In this document: in pieces, positions 8,336 through 16,887 of the stretch
Position numbering within the stretch: the stretch's first letter is position 1
Layout: each line of letters begins with the position of its first letter
From: Chloroherpetonaceae bacterium
GTDB taxonomy: Bacteria > Bacteroidota > Chlorobiia > Chlorobiales > Thermochlorobacteraceae
Length of the DNA stretch: 52,939 bases
Assembly (NCBI GenBank): GCA_025056565.1
Contig: JANWWA010000018.1
Coordinates: 1 to 52,939 of the forward strand
Reading direction: 5' to 3'
Made by a program: the position numbers and the translations under genes
The notes under the pieces: model-generated
What the model was told of the DNA's origin: nothing
The model's database searches: none
What the model saw: only the letters and a program-made list of their open reading frames with translations

Positions 8336-8972
8336 GTTTTTTCTTCTTGAAGGCACATCGTATCCCTTCACATTCGAAGCGTTTCTGCTAACCTTTATTC
8401 CACTCTTTGTTGCAATTGATGCGCCGGGCACGTTGCCCCTTTTCATTGGGCTGACACAAAGCTTGCCAGAAAAAGTCAAACGTCGTCTGACTGTGCAAGC
8501 CGTGCTGACTGCACTGGTCATCTCGCTTATCGTGATGGTGGCGGGCAAAAACATCTTTGCCTTTCTGGGCATCACAATTTCTGATTTCCGCATCGCAGGA
8601 GGAATCATCCTTCTTTTTTTAGCGGTGCAAGACCTTACCACATCTGACGTAGATGAGTCCAAGAAACCAGCTGACCCAACCAGTATCGGCATCGTGCCAA
8701 TCGGCATTCCACTCATTATCGGTCCTGCCTCACTTACAACGATTCTGATTTCAGGTGAAGCACACGGCTGGCTAATGACGGCATTAGCGTTGGCACTAAA
8801 CCTCTTTATTGCATTCTTGCTGTTTTACTTCTCGGGCAATGTTGAAAAGCTAATCGGGCCGAATGGCGCAAAAGCAATTGCCAAGATTGCTTCACTCTTG
8901 CTTGCTGCAATTGCCGTGATGATGATTCGTGTCGGTGTTCTGGACGTGATTTCGTCGCAATTAAAGTTGTAA
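8328..8972 (+). CDS. MarC family integral membrane protein
   Basis: Inner-membrane protein of 214 residues with about six transmembrane segments. Family marks are the IDAPGTLPLFIGLT segment in the first third and GIVPIGIPLIIGPASLTTIL near residue 125, both conserved in MarC/YchE proteins. The function of the family is unsettled: the old link to multiple antibiotic resistance is not supported. The ATG at 8328 lies inside the last codons of the upstream hydrolase (stop 8333-8335), so translation is coupled; a TTG at 8322 is possible but less likely. It converges on xseA with only 32 bp between the stops. Confidence 0.92.
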   Translation: MLEFFLLEGTSYPFTFEAFLLTFIPLFVAIDAPGTLPLFIGLTQSLPEKVKRRLTVQAVLTALVISLIVMVAGKNIFAFLGITISDFRIAGGIILLFLAVQDLTTSDVDESKKPADPTSIGIVPIGIPLIIGPASLTTILISGEAHGWLMTALALALNLFIAFLLFYFSGNVEKLIGPNGAKAIAKIASLLLAAIAVMMIRVGVLDVISSQLKL

Positions 8973-9004
8973 GGCACGAGGCGTGTAACGCTTCCGAAGA
9001 AAAC

Positions 9005-10285
9005 CTACTTAGCAAACGAAGATAAGGCACTTTCAGAGCTGCTGGCTGACATAGATGCCGAGGCTGGATGCAAAGGCAAGACATAGACGCTCTTTTCTCC
9101 ATCGGAAAATTGTATAGTCAGTCTATCGCCTGCTTGCAATTCAGCAGCGGAGCGCACAGGCGTGCCATCCTTAAGCACGATTGCGTATCCACGTGCAAGG
9201 ATGTGGGAGGGACTCATTGCGTGAAGTTGCTTGACAGCACTGCTCAAGGCTGAGCGATATGCAGCAAGCTGCTCCGTAACGCAGCGATGAAGGCGATCTT
9301 CGGCAAAATCTAAGCGCTGACGCAGTGTGTCAAGGTCACGCAAAGGTCTATTGAAAGCGTATCCATCAAGAATAGCAGTAATGCTCTGACGGCGCTGGAG
9401 AATCGCATTCCTTAGCATCGTCTTAGCAGCAGAAAGAGACTGCTCGAGGTGTTGCAAAATTTCTTCTGCAGCAGGTGCCACAATTTCTGCAGCCATAGAG
9501 GGTGTGCTAGCGCGGCGGTCTGCAACAAAGTCGGCAATCGTGTAGTCGGTTTCGTGTCCAACGGCACTGATGATGGGAATCTCTGATTGAGCAATCGCAT
9601 AAGCCAGCTCTTCGCTGTTAAAAGCCCAAAGGTCTTCAAGTGAGCCACCACCCCGTGCCAAAATCAAAACGTCAGGGCGAAGCAAAGAGCGATTAAAGTA
9701 ACGAATGCCCGCAATCAATTCTCCTACAGCTTCTTCACCTTGCACTCTGGCAGGATAGAGCAGCAAACGTGCCGCTCTGTAACGCCGCCCTAAGATGGTT
9801 TTCATATCCTCAATGACGGCACCAGTGGGCGAAGTAATAATACCAATGCATTCAGGAAAGCGTGGCAGAGGTTTCTTGCGCTCTTCATTAAACAAGCCTT
9901 CTGCTTTGAGTCTCTCAAATAGGCGACGGAACTCTTGTTGCAAGTAGCCTTCGCCAACAGGCTTAACAGTTGTGCAAACCACTTGATAGCGTCCGTGCGG
10001 CTCATAGACCTGCACACTGCCTTGCACAATCACTTCTAACCCATCTTTCATCTCGAAGTTTAGCTGCATTGCCAGCGACCGCCACATTACCGCGCTGATT
10101 TGTGAACTAGCATCTTTCAGCGTAAAGTAGAGATGCCCCGACGCATGCTGCTTGAAATTGGAGATTTCACCACGCAGGTGCACCGATGGGAATTTTGTTT
10201 CCAAATTTTCTTTGATGAGCAAGGTCAGTTCGGTAACTGAAAGAGGACAGGCGGTGTATTCGTCAATCCTTGCACGGGGTATCAT
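9005..10285 (-). CDS. xseA: Exodeoxyribonuclease VII large subunit
   Basis: Large, catalytic subunit of the single-strand-specific exonuclease VII used in mismatch repair and clearance of single-stranded DNA. The 426-residue protein has an N-terminal OB fold (LRGEISNFKQHASGHLYFTLKD, about 30-50), then the nuclease core with GIITSPTGAVIEDM, LLYPARVQGEEA, ILARGGGSLEDLWAFN and VGHETDYTIADFVADRRASTPSMAAE, all characteristic, and a C-terminal helical region ending before a short acidic/Ser-rich tail. The ATG at 10285 is chosen because a longer frame to 10384 would overlap dapF and adds residues not seen in the family. The small subunit xseB is not in the window. It follows waaA and dapF in one minus-strand series, its start 14 bp after the dapF stop. 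Confidence 0.95.
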   Translation of the reverse strand: MIPRARIDEYTACPLSVTELTLLIKENLETKFPSVHLRGEISNFKQHASGHLYFTLKDASSQISAVMWRSLAMQLNFEMKDGLEVIVQGSVQVYEPHGRYQVVCTTVKPVGEGYLQQEFRRLFERLKAEGLFNEERKKPLPRFPECIGIITSPTGAVIEDMKTILGRRYRAARLLLYPARVQGEEAVGELIAGIRYFNRSLLRPDVLILARGGGSLEDLWAFNSEELAYAIAQSEIPIISAVGHETDYTIADFVADRRASTPSMAAEIVAPAAEEILQHLEQSLSAAKTMLRNAILQRRQSITAILDGYAFNRPLRDLDTLRQRLDFAEDRLHRCVTEQLAAYRSALSSAVKQLHAMSPSHILARGYAIVLKDGTPVRSAAELQAGDRLTIQFSDGEKSVYVLPLHPASASMSASSSESALSSFAK

Positions 10286-10298
10286 AGGTGTATGCGGT

Positions 10299-11129
10299 TT
10301 AGGGTGTTTCAGGCAGTTCCACGCAGCCTGTAAAGACGACTGAAGCACTGCCAGTGAGATAAACATGCTGTAGCGTTTCGTCAAACTCTACTTCAAGTGT
10401 TTCGCCACTTTGCACAAGCAGCGTGATATGCCGATGTGGTGCTTTGCCCAAGCGGTAGCTGATGACCGCCGCAGCAACGCAACCCGTGCCACAAGCTAAG
10501 GTTTCATTCTCGACACCTCGCTCAAAGGTGCGAATGCGTAGCACACTGTCCGAGACTGGCTCCACAAAATTCACATTTGTGCCCTCTGGAAAAAGTGCCG
10601 CGTTGTGCCGAATCTTTCGCCCAATCTGATTGACTTCGAGAGCTTCAAGCTGGGAAGTATAAATCACCACATGCGGCGAACCCGTGTCAACAAAGAAGCC
10701 TTCGTAGCCTTCGACAGAGAGAGCGTCTCTGAAGTTTTGAGGCGGTTGCATTTTGAGCCGCACGCGACTGTCGTCTAAGATAAAAGCATCGTAGCACTTA
10801 CCATTGGCTTCGAAGGTAAGATGCATTTTCTGGATACCTGAAAGGTATGCAAAGCGAGCGGCACATCGCCCACCATTACCACACATTGAGCCAAGTTTCC
10901 CATCGGCATTGTAGTAACGCATCGCAAAATCGTACTGGGAGGAGTGTTCCAGTAAAATGAGACCATCAGCGCCAATACCCGTGCCCCGCTTGCACCATTT
11001 AGCAATCTGCGCTTCAGAAAGCTCAAGGTGGAGCGAGCGGTTGTCAATCATAATGAAATCATTGCCTGCGCCCGACATCTTTGTAAAAGAAATTGTGCGT
11101 ATGCTCACGGTAGAAAAGAGTTTAGCCAT
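10299..11129 (-). CDS. dapF: Diaminopimelate epimerase
   Basis: Cytosolic PLP-independent racemase converting LL- to meso-diaminopimelate for lysine and peptidoglycan. Typical residues are seen: N-terminal FTKMSGAGNDF, the first catalytic Cys in MCGNGGRCAARF and the second in ETLACGTGCVAAA. Length from this start is 276 residues; the family is 255-280. The start is uncertain: ATG 11129 gives MAKLFSTVSIRT, a GTG at 11108 gives a start closer to that of relatives, and a longer frame to 11192 adds a stretch unlike the family. No ribosome binding site separates these. It lies between waaA (140 bp upstream) and xseA. Confidence 0.93.
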   Translation of the reverse strand: MAKLFSTVSIRTISFTKMSGAGNDFIMIDNRSLHLELSEAQIAKWCKRGTGIGADGLILLEHSSQYDFAMRYYNADGKLGSMCGNGGRCAARFAYLSGIQKMHLTFEANGKCYDAFILDDSRVRLKMQPPQNFRDALSVEGYEGFFVDTGSPHVVIYTSQLEALEVNQIGRKIRHNAALFPEGTNVNFVEPVSDSVLRIRTFERGVENETLACGTGCVAAAVISYRLGKAPHRHITLLVQSGETLEVEFDETLQHVYLTGSASVVFTGCVELPETP

Positions 11130-11268
11130 TGCAAACCGCATAGCAATATACATCGTGTATTTTGTTTCTGCTGCCTTAGGAGAGAAGGGCATCGTAGCAG
11201 ACAGTAACCAAGCATTGATACTGCCCGTTGCAGTCTCGACTTAACGACGCATAGAGATGAGGTTCCTA

Positions 11269-12594
11269 TCAGGGCTTGGAGACTGGTGCATTGGTAGAGA
11301 GAGAATTTTGACGAGGCAAAAGGTGTTGCAAGATTTTCTCAGTGGCGCCGAGTCTTGAACGCACATGCGCGGCACAACAGTTTCCGGCAGCTTGACGAGC
11401 GGCGTCATCCGTGAAGTATTTGTAGAGAGCGTTGTAAAGTTCAGTGCCGTTGTGAACAACTGTGCCGCCGCCAGACGCTGCTAATTCCTGGGCTTCAGGC
11501 GATTTTTTGATGCGATAACCATAGACTACAGGCACGCCGTGTGCTGCAGCTTCCAGCACGCTGTGCACATTCTTCCCAAATCCACCACCAACAAATGCCA
11601 CACTGGCGAGCGCATAAAGCTCTGCCAAATAGCCAATCTCGTCAACGATGAGCACTTTTTCAGCTGAGAAGTCGGCTGGCAATGCAGAGGCTTTTTCAGA
11701 AGAAAAACCGTAGCGTTGCAACAGTGCTTGAAGATGTGCAACTGTGGCAGCATCAACCTCGTGTGGCACCAAAATCAAAGAAAGATTCGGCGTGGAGCAG
11801 CGGAGGCTTTGCTTTAGACGCGCAAATGCAGGGATAAGTAGCGCTACATCAGCTGGCCAGATGCTCCCAGCAACCAGCACTTTTCGGCTGTGAAAAAATG
11901 GCTCAAAGCGTGCAATGCTCTTGCGCGACTGACTACGCTGCCAAACTTGGTCATAGCGAGTGTCGCCAATTGCCTCTACGCTCTGGATACCAAAAGCCGC
12001 TTTGAACCGCTGCGTATCTGCAGGGGTTACTGTAAAGATTTTGTCGAAAAGCAAAAAAATTTGCTTGTAGAAACTGCGCACAACTGGACGAAGATATGTA
12101 CTGCGCTCCGACAGCACGGCATTTACCAAAATAAGCTCAACACCGTGCTCACGTGCCGTAAAGAGGTGGTTGAACCAAAAGTCGTAACGCATCACCAAAA
12201 GGAGCGAGGGGCGCAAAAGCTCAATGAAACGAGCAGCGTTGCGTTCTGTGTCTTCGGGCAGGTAACAAACAAGGTCAGCGTCAGGATAATTTTTCCGTGC
12301 TTCGTAGCCCGAGACAGAAAGAAACGACACAAACACACGAGCACCAAGTTCGTTGCGTAGTCGCTGGATGAGCGGGCGAGCTTGCTCAAATTCGCCCACC
12401 GATGCAGCGTGAATCCACACACGCAGCACATTGCTCTCTGGCATTGAGGCTATGGCGCACTCGAGCTGCTCAAAAAGCTGCTGGCGACCTTTGAGCGTCA
12501 GGCGAACCTTAGGCGAAAAGAGTGCAAGCACGCGTACTGTGAGCTGAAAAAGTGGAAAGAACAGCCAATAGAGCACACGCCAGAATTGAAGCAT
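11269..12594 (-). CDS. waaA: 3-deoxy-D-manno-octulosonic acid (Kdo) transferase
   Basis: Membrane-bound GT30 glycosyltransferase that adds Kdo to lipid IVA from CMP-Kdo in lipopolysaccharide synthesis, so the cell has a Gram-negative envelope with Kdo-containing LPS. The 441-residue protein has an N-terminal membrane helix (WRVLYWLFFPLFQLTVRVLALF), then WIHAASVGEFEQARPLI with the conserved catalytic Glu in ASVGE, and a C-terminal Rossmann half with AFVGGGFGKNVHSVLEAAAHGVPVVYG, the sugar-nucleotide site. The start at 12594 is chosen over an upstream ATG at 12648 since the latter overlaps the divergent GH13 gene and adds residues not usual in the family. It is divergent from GH13 with only 29 bp between starts. 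Confidence 0.95.
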   Translation of the reverse strand: MLQFWRVLYWLFFPLFQLTVRVLALFSPKVRLTLKGRQQLFEQLECAIASMPESNVLRVWIHAASVGEFEQARPLIQRLRNELGARVFVSFLSVSGYEARKNYPDADLVCYLPEDTERNAARFIELLRPSLLLVMRYDFWFNHLFTAREHGVELILVNAVLSERSTYLRPVVRSFYKQIFLLFDKIFTVTPADTQRFKAAFGIQSVEAIGDTRYDQVWQRSQSRKSIARFEPFFHSRKVLVAGSIWPADVALLIPAFARLKQSLRCSTPNLSLILVPHEVDAATVAHLQALLQRYGFSSEKASALPADFSAEKVLIVDEIGYLAELYALASVAFVGGGFGKNVHSVLEAAAHGVPVVYGYRIKKSPEAQELAASGGGTVVHNGTELYNALYKYFTDDAARQAAGNCCAAHVRSRLGATEKILQHLLPRQNSLSTNAPVSKP

Positions 12595-12623
12595 AGATTG
12601 TAATTGTGCGCAGGAAAGTTTGT

Positions 12624-14081
12624 ATGTTTGAGCAAGCAAAATTAACACACCGCAAACAAACTCTACGGCAAATGCGGCTTTTCTTTGTGCTCTTTATTCT
12701 GTCTGTTGCCTTCATTGGCACCATCTTGTTCTTTCTACGCGGTTATGCCAAACTACCCAAAGCCCTGCCAAATGAACTTGCCTTTCCATCGCCCGATTGG
12801 GTAAAAGACGCCGTGATTTATGAAGTCTTTGTGCGCAATTTCTCTGCAGAAGGCACATTCAAAGCCTTAGAAGCAAAGTTGCCTGAACTGCGAGATTTAG
12901 GCGTCTCGGTCATCTGGCTGATGCCTATTCACCCAATTGGGGCACTGAGGCGCAAAGGCACGCTCGGCAGCCCCTATTCGGTCAAAGATTACTTTGCAAT
13001 CGATTCGGCGCTGGGCACCAAAGAGGACTTCAAGGCATTCGTCACAGCAGCTCATCAGCAAGGAATGAAAGTGATTATGGATATGGTGCTCAACCACACT
13101 GCCTGGGATAACGACCTGATTAAAACAAAGCCTGAATTTTATCGGCGGAATAAAAACGGTGAAATCGTCTCGCCAAACGATGACTGGACAGATGTAGCAG
13201 ACTTAAACTTCTCAAATCCTGAGCTGCGCCAATACCTAATGAGTGTGATGCGCTATTGGATTACAGAATACGATGTGGACGGCTTTCGCTGTGACGTGGC
13301 TGAGCTAATCCCAACTGAGTTTTGGGCTGAGAGCATCAAGGAACTGCGTCGTATCAAACCTTCGCTGCTGATGCTCTCAGAAGGCACGCTGCCAGAGCAC
13401 CACACTGCAGGTTTTGACCTCACCTACTCTTGGACGATTTATGATGCAATGACAGACATTCTCAAAGGCAAAAAAACGGCAGAGTGGCTTGGTGAACTCT
13501 TAGAGCGGGAAGAAAAAGTTTTCCCAAAAAATTCGCTGAGAATGCGTTTCAACACCAATCACGACAAGAATGCCTACGATGGTGCACCACAGGAACACTT
13601 TGGCAGTAAAGCAGCAGCAAAGCTCACAGCAGCCATCGTCTTCACAATTGGCGGGTATGGCTCAATTCGCAGCGTGCCGATGCTCTACAACGGCGACGAG
13701 GTGGGCAACACCAAGCGTATCTCCCTCTTTGAGAAAGCGCCTGTCGACTGGAACACTCCTGACGCAGCAGAGTGGCGAGCCTTTTACAAGACATTGATTG
13801 CACTGCGTAAGACCGAGCCAGCCCTCACAAGCGGCACAATGACCAAACTGCGCACATCAAACGACGAAGCAGTTTTCGCCTTTGAACGCAAGCATCAAAC
13901 CAGTCGCCTTGTGGTGGTTGCAAATTTCGGCAAGTCTGCCTTCAATGGCTTCGTAAAAATGGAACCGAATCAGACGCTCATTGATGTCTTTGATGCAGAA
14001 CGAACACTGCAAACCAAAGATGGCAACTTGCGCCTGACCTTAGAGCCAGTGTCGTTCCGCATCTGGAAAGTAAAAGGGTAG
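12624..14081 (+). CDS. Membrane-anchored GH13 alpha-amylase family protein
   Basis: Glycoside hydrolase family 13 enzyme of 485 residues with an N-terminal signal anchor (FFVLFILSVAFIGTILFFLRG), so the catalytic domain probably faces the periplasm. The (beta/alpha)8 barrel begins at VIYEVFVRNF. The four family motifs are present: MDMVLNHT; DGFRCDVAE with nucleophile Asp224; LSEGT with acid/base Glu253; NTNHDKN with Asp314. The C-terminal beta domain ends VSFRIWKVKG. It acts on alpha-glucans or maltodextrins; the exact specificity is not readable. AGGAAA about 8 nt before ATG 12624 supports this start over a GTG at 12606. It is divergent from waaA and convergent with pdaD. Confidence 0.92.
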   Translation: MFEQAKLTHRKQTLRQMRLFFVLFILSVAFIGTILFFLRGYAKLPKALPNELAFPSPDWVKDAVIYEVFVRNFSAEGTFKALEAKLPELRDLGVSVIWLMPIHPIGALRRKGTLGSPYSVKDYFAIDSALGTKEDFKAFVTAAHQQGMKVIMDMVLNHTAWDNDLIKTKPEFYRRNKNGEIVSPNDDWTDVADLNFSNPELRQYLMSVMRYWITEYDVDGFRCDVAELIPTEFWAESIKELRRIKPSLLMLSEGTLPEHHTAGFDLTYSWTIYDAMTDILKGKKTAEWLGELLEREEKVFPKNSLRMRFNTNHDKNAYDGAPQEHFGSKAAAKLTAAIVFTIGGYGSIRSVPMLYNGDEVGNTKRISLFEKAPVDWNTPDAAEWRAFYKTLIALRKTEPALTSGTMTKLRTSNDEAVFAFERKHQTSRLVVVANFGKSAFNGFVKMEPNQTLIDVFDAERTLQTKDGNLRLTLEPVSFRIWKVKG

Positions 14082-14187
14082 AGGAGCAATCCAGTGCCGA
14101 GAGAGCGTGCAGCAAAAATAGTGTGTCGCAAGCAAAGGCAAGGGATGCTCCGCGTAGAGAAGAAAGCAGCAAACGCTTGCTTCTCAA

Positions 14188-14220
14188 GGCTGAGCACTCC
14201 GTCTTGCCAAGTGCTGAGCC
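14188..14220. terminator. Hairpin between convergent GH13 and pdaD genes
   Basis: GGCTGAGCACT (14188-14198) pairs with AGTGCTGAGCC (14210-14220), 11 bp with a single G-G mismatch and an 11-nt loop, touching the pdaD stop codon. No U-tract follows on either strand, so termination activity is uncertain. Confidence 0.4.
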
Positions 14221-14765
14221 TACGGTAGCAAAATACCGCAAGCAATAACTGATGTCCAAAGACCAGCTTTGCCTTCTGCAGACTGCGTAATGTTAAAGGT
14301 CTTGACGATTTTGCCACTCATCTTATAGATGTCCTCACGCTCGTCCCAAGCAGTGTTGGGGTCAAACTCAATGCCAAGCGTGGTGGCAAGCATCGTTGCG
14401 GCAAGATCTTCGGCATACTCTCCTGCTTGCTTTTCACTCTCACCGTAGGGGTGGTGTTCTGAGAGGTAGCCATACTGCGTGCTGTCTTGTGGAATAGCGA
14501 CCCCAATGGAGGCTGCAATCAAGCGATTATGTTCATTGGTCGCCGCGCGCGCCATCACGCAAAAGGTGATTTGCCCGGGCTGCAAGAGCTTTAAGCCTTC
14601 TTCCAGTGAAATGCGCTTGCAGCCAGCGGGGAAAATACTCGAGACAGTTACCAAGTTGCATTTTTCAATTCTGGCGTCGCGCAGGGCAAGCTCAAACGAT
14701 GAGAGGTATTCTTTATGTCGCCCAACGCCCTTTGTGAAAAAGATTTTAGTTGGAACGAATGACAA
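14220..14765 (-). CDS. pdaD: Pyruvoyl-dependent arginine decarboxylase
   Basis: Converts arginine to agmatine, the first step of a polyamine route, using a pyruvoyl group made by self-cleavage. The 181-residue proenzyme contains [10 protein letters not shown]; cleavage is expected between Ser42 and Ser43, matching the Ser-Ser site known in the Methanocaldococcus enzyme. Other family residues are the N-terminal [16 protein letters not shown], the [14 protein letters not shown] strand and the [13 protein letters not shown] motif. The start codon is TTG at 14765, supported by AAGGAG 8 nt upstream and by alignment of the N-terminus with the family. PvlArgDC is mainly archaeal but is known in Chlorobiota and Chlamydiae. 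A promoter-like site lies 60 bp upstream. Confidence 0.94.
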   Translation of the reverse strand: MSFVPTKIFFTKGVGRHKEYLSSFELALRDARIEKCNLVTVSSIFPAGCKRISLEEGLKLLQPGQITFCVMARAATNEHNRLIAASIGVAIPQDSTQYGYLSEHHPYGESEKQAGEYAEDLAATMLATTLGIEFDPNTAWDEREDIYKMSGKIVKTFNITQSAEGKAGLWTSVIACGILLP

Positions 14766-14826
14766 TTCTCGTCTCCTTCACCTTTTAGTTTTGTGATGCG
14801 TGGCGTAATCGCTTTCAAAATTGCGG

Positions 14827-14858
14827 CAAAAATAGAAAAACCCTCGAGAATTTTTCAA
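14827..14858 (-). promoter_or_regulatory. Bacteroidota-type promoter upstream of pdaD
   Basis: On the minus strand, TTG (14858-14856), a 21-nt spacer, then TATTTTTG (14834-14827), matching TTG-N17..23-TAnnTTTG. Transcription would begin near 14820, about 55 nt before the pdaD TTG start. Confidence 0.5.
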
Positions 14859-14974
14859 GTATGAAGGGCAAAAAACGCTGCAACTTTCCGTGCAATGCGA
14901 TGAAATCGGTGGAACGACTTATCCAAGTTTTGAGTATATTTCGCTGAACCTAAAACTTTTCTTAGAAAAAAGCT

Positions 14975-15517
14975 ATGGCAATTCTACCAATTTACACTTA
15001 CGGGCACGAGGTTTTGAAAAAAGTCGCAAAGCCGCTCAAAGGGGTGAACGAAGAGATTAAAACGCTGATTGCAGATATGTTTGAGACGATGTATCAAGCA
15101 GAAGGAATCGGCTTGGCGGCGCCACAGGTCGGCAAATCAATTCGCTTGATGGTTGTCGATATCTCAATGATTGAGAAGTATCAGCATACTAAGCCAATGG
15201 TGATTATCAACCCTGTGATTTTGGCGACCGAAGGTGAAGTGGAGATGGAAGAAGGGTGTCTATCAATGCCCGGCGTGCGGGAGGTTGTAACAAGACCTGA
15301 GTTCATCACGCTCAAGTATCGCGATGAAAATTTTGTGGAGCACACAGAGCGCTTCGGTGGACTGCTGTCCCGAGTGATTCAACATGAATTTGACCACCTA
15401 AACGGTGAGCTTTTCGTGGAAAAACTGGCGCCCAGTGTGCGTCGAGAGCACCGTGCGGAGCTGGAAGCTATTCGACGCGGCGAAGTTGAAGCGGAATACT
15501 TGCTGGCGGTAAAGTAG
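14975..15517 (+). CDS. def: Peptide deformylase
   Basis: Metalloenzyme that removes the formyl group from nascent N-terminal Met. The 180-residue protein has the three family motifs in order: GIGLAAPQVG (residues 44-53), EEGCLSMPG with the metal-binding Cys, and QHEFDHLNG with the two metal His and the catalytic Glu. The gene is followed after 26 bp by fmt, whose product adds the formyl group, the usual pairing. A TATATTTC element 33 bp before the ATG resembles a -7 box but lacks a matching upstream half. Confidence 0.97.
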   Translation: MAILPIYTYGHEVLKKVAKPLKGVNEEIKTLIADMFETMYQAEGIGLAAPQVGKSIRLMVVDISMIEKYQHTKPMVIINPVILATEGEVEMEEGCLSMPGVREVVTRPEFITLKYRDENFVEHTERFGGLLSRVIQHEFDHLNGELFVEKLAPSVRREHRAELEAIRRGEVEAEYLLAVK

Positions 15518-15543
15518 AGATTCTCTGACACAATAAGTGCCCA

Positions 15544-16491
15544 ATGAGCTTGCGCACGGTGTTTATGGGCACGCCAGAATTTGCCGTGCCATCGCTTAGA
15601 AAAATTGTGGCGTCAGGCTATGAAGTTCCACTTGTTGTAACAAGCCCTGATAAGCCACGCCAGAGCGCAAAAAGCCAAGCCGAGCCAACCCCTGTCAAAA
15701 AAACAGCGCAAGAATTGGGGCTAAGCGTACTGGAAGTTGAAGACCTTAGCAGCCCCGAGTTTGAAGCAGCACTGCGCCGTGTTGAGCCTGACGCGATTGC
15801 AGTCGTTGCCTTTCGTATTTTGCCGCCTCATATTTTCTCAATCCCCAAGAAAGGGATTTTTAATCTGCACGCTTCACTTTTGCCCAAATACCGTGGTGCT
15901 GCACCAATCAACTGGGCCATCATCAACGGCGAAAAGGAAACAGGCGTAACGACTTTCTTTCTTCAAGAAAAGGTCGACACAGGGGAGATGATTGTGCAAA
16001 AGCGGCTGGAAATTTTCCCCGATGAAGTCGCCACAGAATTAGCTGCGCGACTTGCAGTGTTAGGTGCAGAAGCCGTAGTTGAGACGCTCGAGCTAATACA
16101 GCAGGGCACAGTCAAAACTATTCCGCAAGACCACTCGCAAGCAACAAAGGCACCGAAACTCACAAAAGAAAACACGCAAATCAACTGGAACGAACCCGCA
16201 CAAAAAGTGCATCAATTTATTTGCGGACTGTCTGAGCGCCCAGCAGCTTGGACAACACTCGAAGGCAAACTGGTCAAACTCTATCGCTCTCGCCTCGTGG
16301 AAACCCACGAAAAAGGTGAGGCAGGGAGGTGGCACATCAGTGGCAACACACTCTATGTGTGGTGCGGCGAAGGAATGATTGAAGTGCTATCGCTCCAATT
16401 CGAAGGAAAAAAACGATTGCGCACCTCAGACTTCCTACACGGTTATCGAATAAAGGGCAATGAAAAATTTGCCTGGAGCAATACACCTTGA
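15544..16491 (+). CDS. fmt: Methionyl-tRNA formyltransferase
   Basis: Transfers a formyl group from 10-formyl-THF to initiator Met-tRNA. The 315-residue length fits. The N-terminal formyltransferase domain begins RTVFMGTPEFAVPSL and contains FNLHASLLPKYRGAAPINWAI, with the conserved Asn and His of the catalytic site, and GVTTFFLQEKVDTGEM. The C-terminal tRNA-binding OB-like domain starts near residue 205 (INWNEPAQKVHQFICGLS). It is the second gene of the def-fmt pair and is followed by a strong terminator. The 10-formyl-THF donor is supplied by Fhs, encoded at 44968-46662. Confidence 0.96.
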   Translation: MSLRTVFMGTPEFAVPSLRKIVASGYEVPLVVTSPDKPRQSAKSQAEPTPVKKTAQELGLSVLEVEDLSSPEFEAALRRVEPDAIAVVAFRILPPHIFSIPKKGIFNLHASLLPKYRGAAPINWAIINGEKETGVTTFFLQEKVDTGEMIVQKRLEIFPDEVATELAARLAVLGAEAVVETLELIQQGTVKTIPQDHSQATKAPKLTKENTQINWNEPAQKVHQFICGLSERPAAWTTLEGKLVKLYRSRLVETHEKGEAGRWHISGNTLYVWCGEGMIEVLSLQFEGKKRLRTSDFLHGYRIKGNEKFAWSNTP

Positions 16492-16502
16492 CACTTAAAA
16501 GA

Positions 16503-16527
16503 AAAAGCCCGACGGGGTCGGGCTTTT
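16503..16527. terminator. Bidirectional rho-independent terminator between fmt and nfu
   Basis: AAAAGCCCGAC followed by a 3-nt loop and GTCGGGCTTTT: a perfect GC-rich stem with A and T flanks, so each strand ends in a U-run. It lies 11 bp after fmt and 9 bp before the end of the convergent nfu gene. Confidence 0.92.
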
Positions 16528-16535
16528 CTGATGAG

Positions 16536-16832
16536 CTAAATTGCAGCTTCAACGCGCACGATTTCAGGCACAGCACGCTTGATTGCCTGCTCGACACCTG
16601 CACGGAGCGTCATCGTGGACATTGGGCAAGAGCCACACGCCCCAACCAAGCGCAAGTCAACGGTCATATCTTCGCGAATGCCAATCATCTGGCAATCGCC
16701 ACCGTCAGCCTGCAAATAGGGGCGAATATTGTCTAAGGCTTCTTGCACCTTTGCATAAACAGGGTGCGTCGGTGGCAAGTAGGCAATCTCGGTTGCCTCT
16801 TGCTTTGTTTCAACTTCAGGTTGCTGTGGCAT
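16536..16832 (-). CDS. NifU-like (NFU) Fe-S scaffold protein
   Basis: A 98-residue protein consisting of a short charged N-terminus and one NFU domain (about 27-98). It carries the cluster-binding motif C-G-S-C-P in VGACGSCPMSTMTLRAGVE, and IRPYLQADGGDCQ upstream, both hallmark sequences. NFU proteins hold and pass [4Fe-4S] clusters to target enzymes. It lies 55 bp downstream of mrp on the same strand, a known partnership in Fe-S cluster delivery, and ends at a shared terminator with fmt. Confidence 0.93.
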   Translation of the reverse strand: MPQQPEVETKQEATEIAYLPPTHPVYAKVQEALDNIRPYLQADGGDCQMIGIREDMTVDLRLVGACGSCPMSTMTLRAGVEQAIKRAVPEIVRVEAAI

Positions 16833-16887
16833 AATTGTCTCATTTTAAGTTTAAGTGAAGCTATCAAATAGACCTGTGAAATCAAAG

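Noticed and set aside
14935-14942. Promoter of def (TATATTTC)
   Set aside because: One mismatch in the -7 box and no TTG at 17-23 nt upstream; too weak to list.
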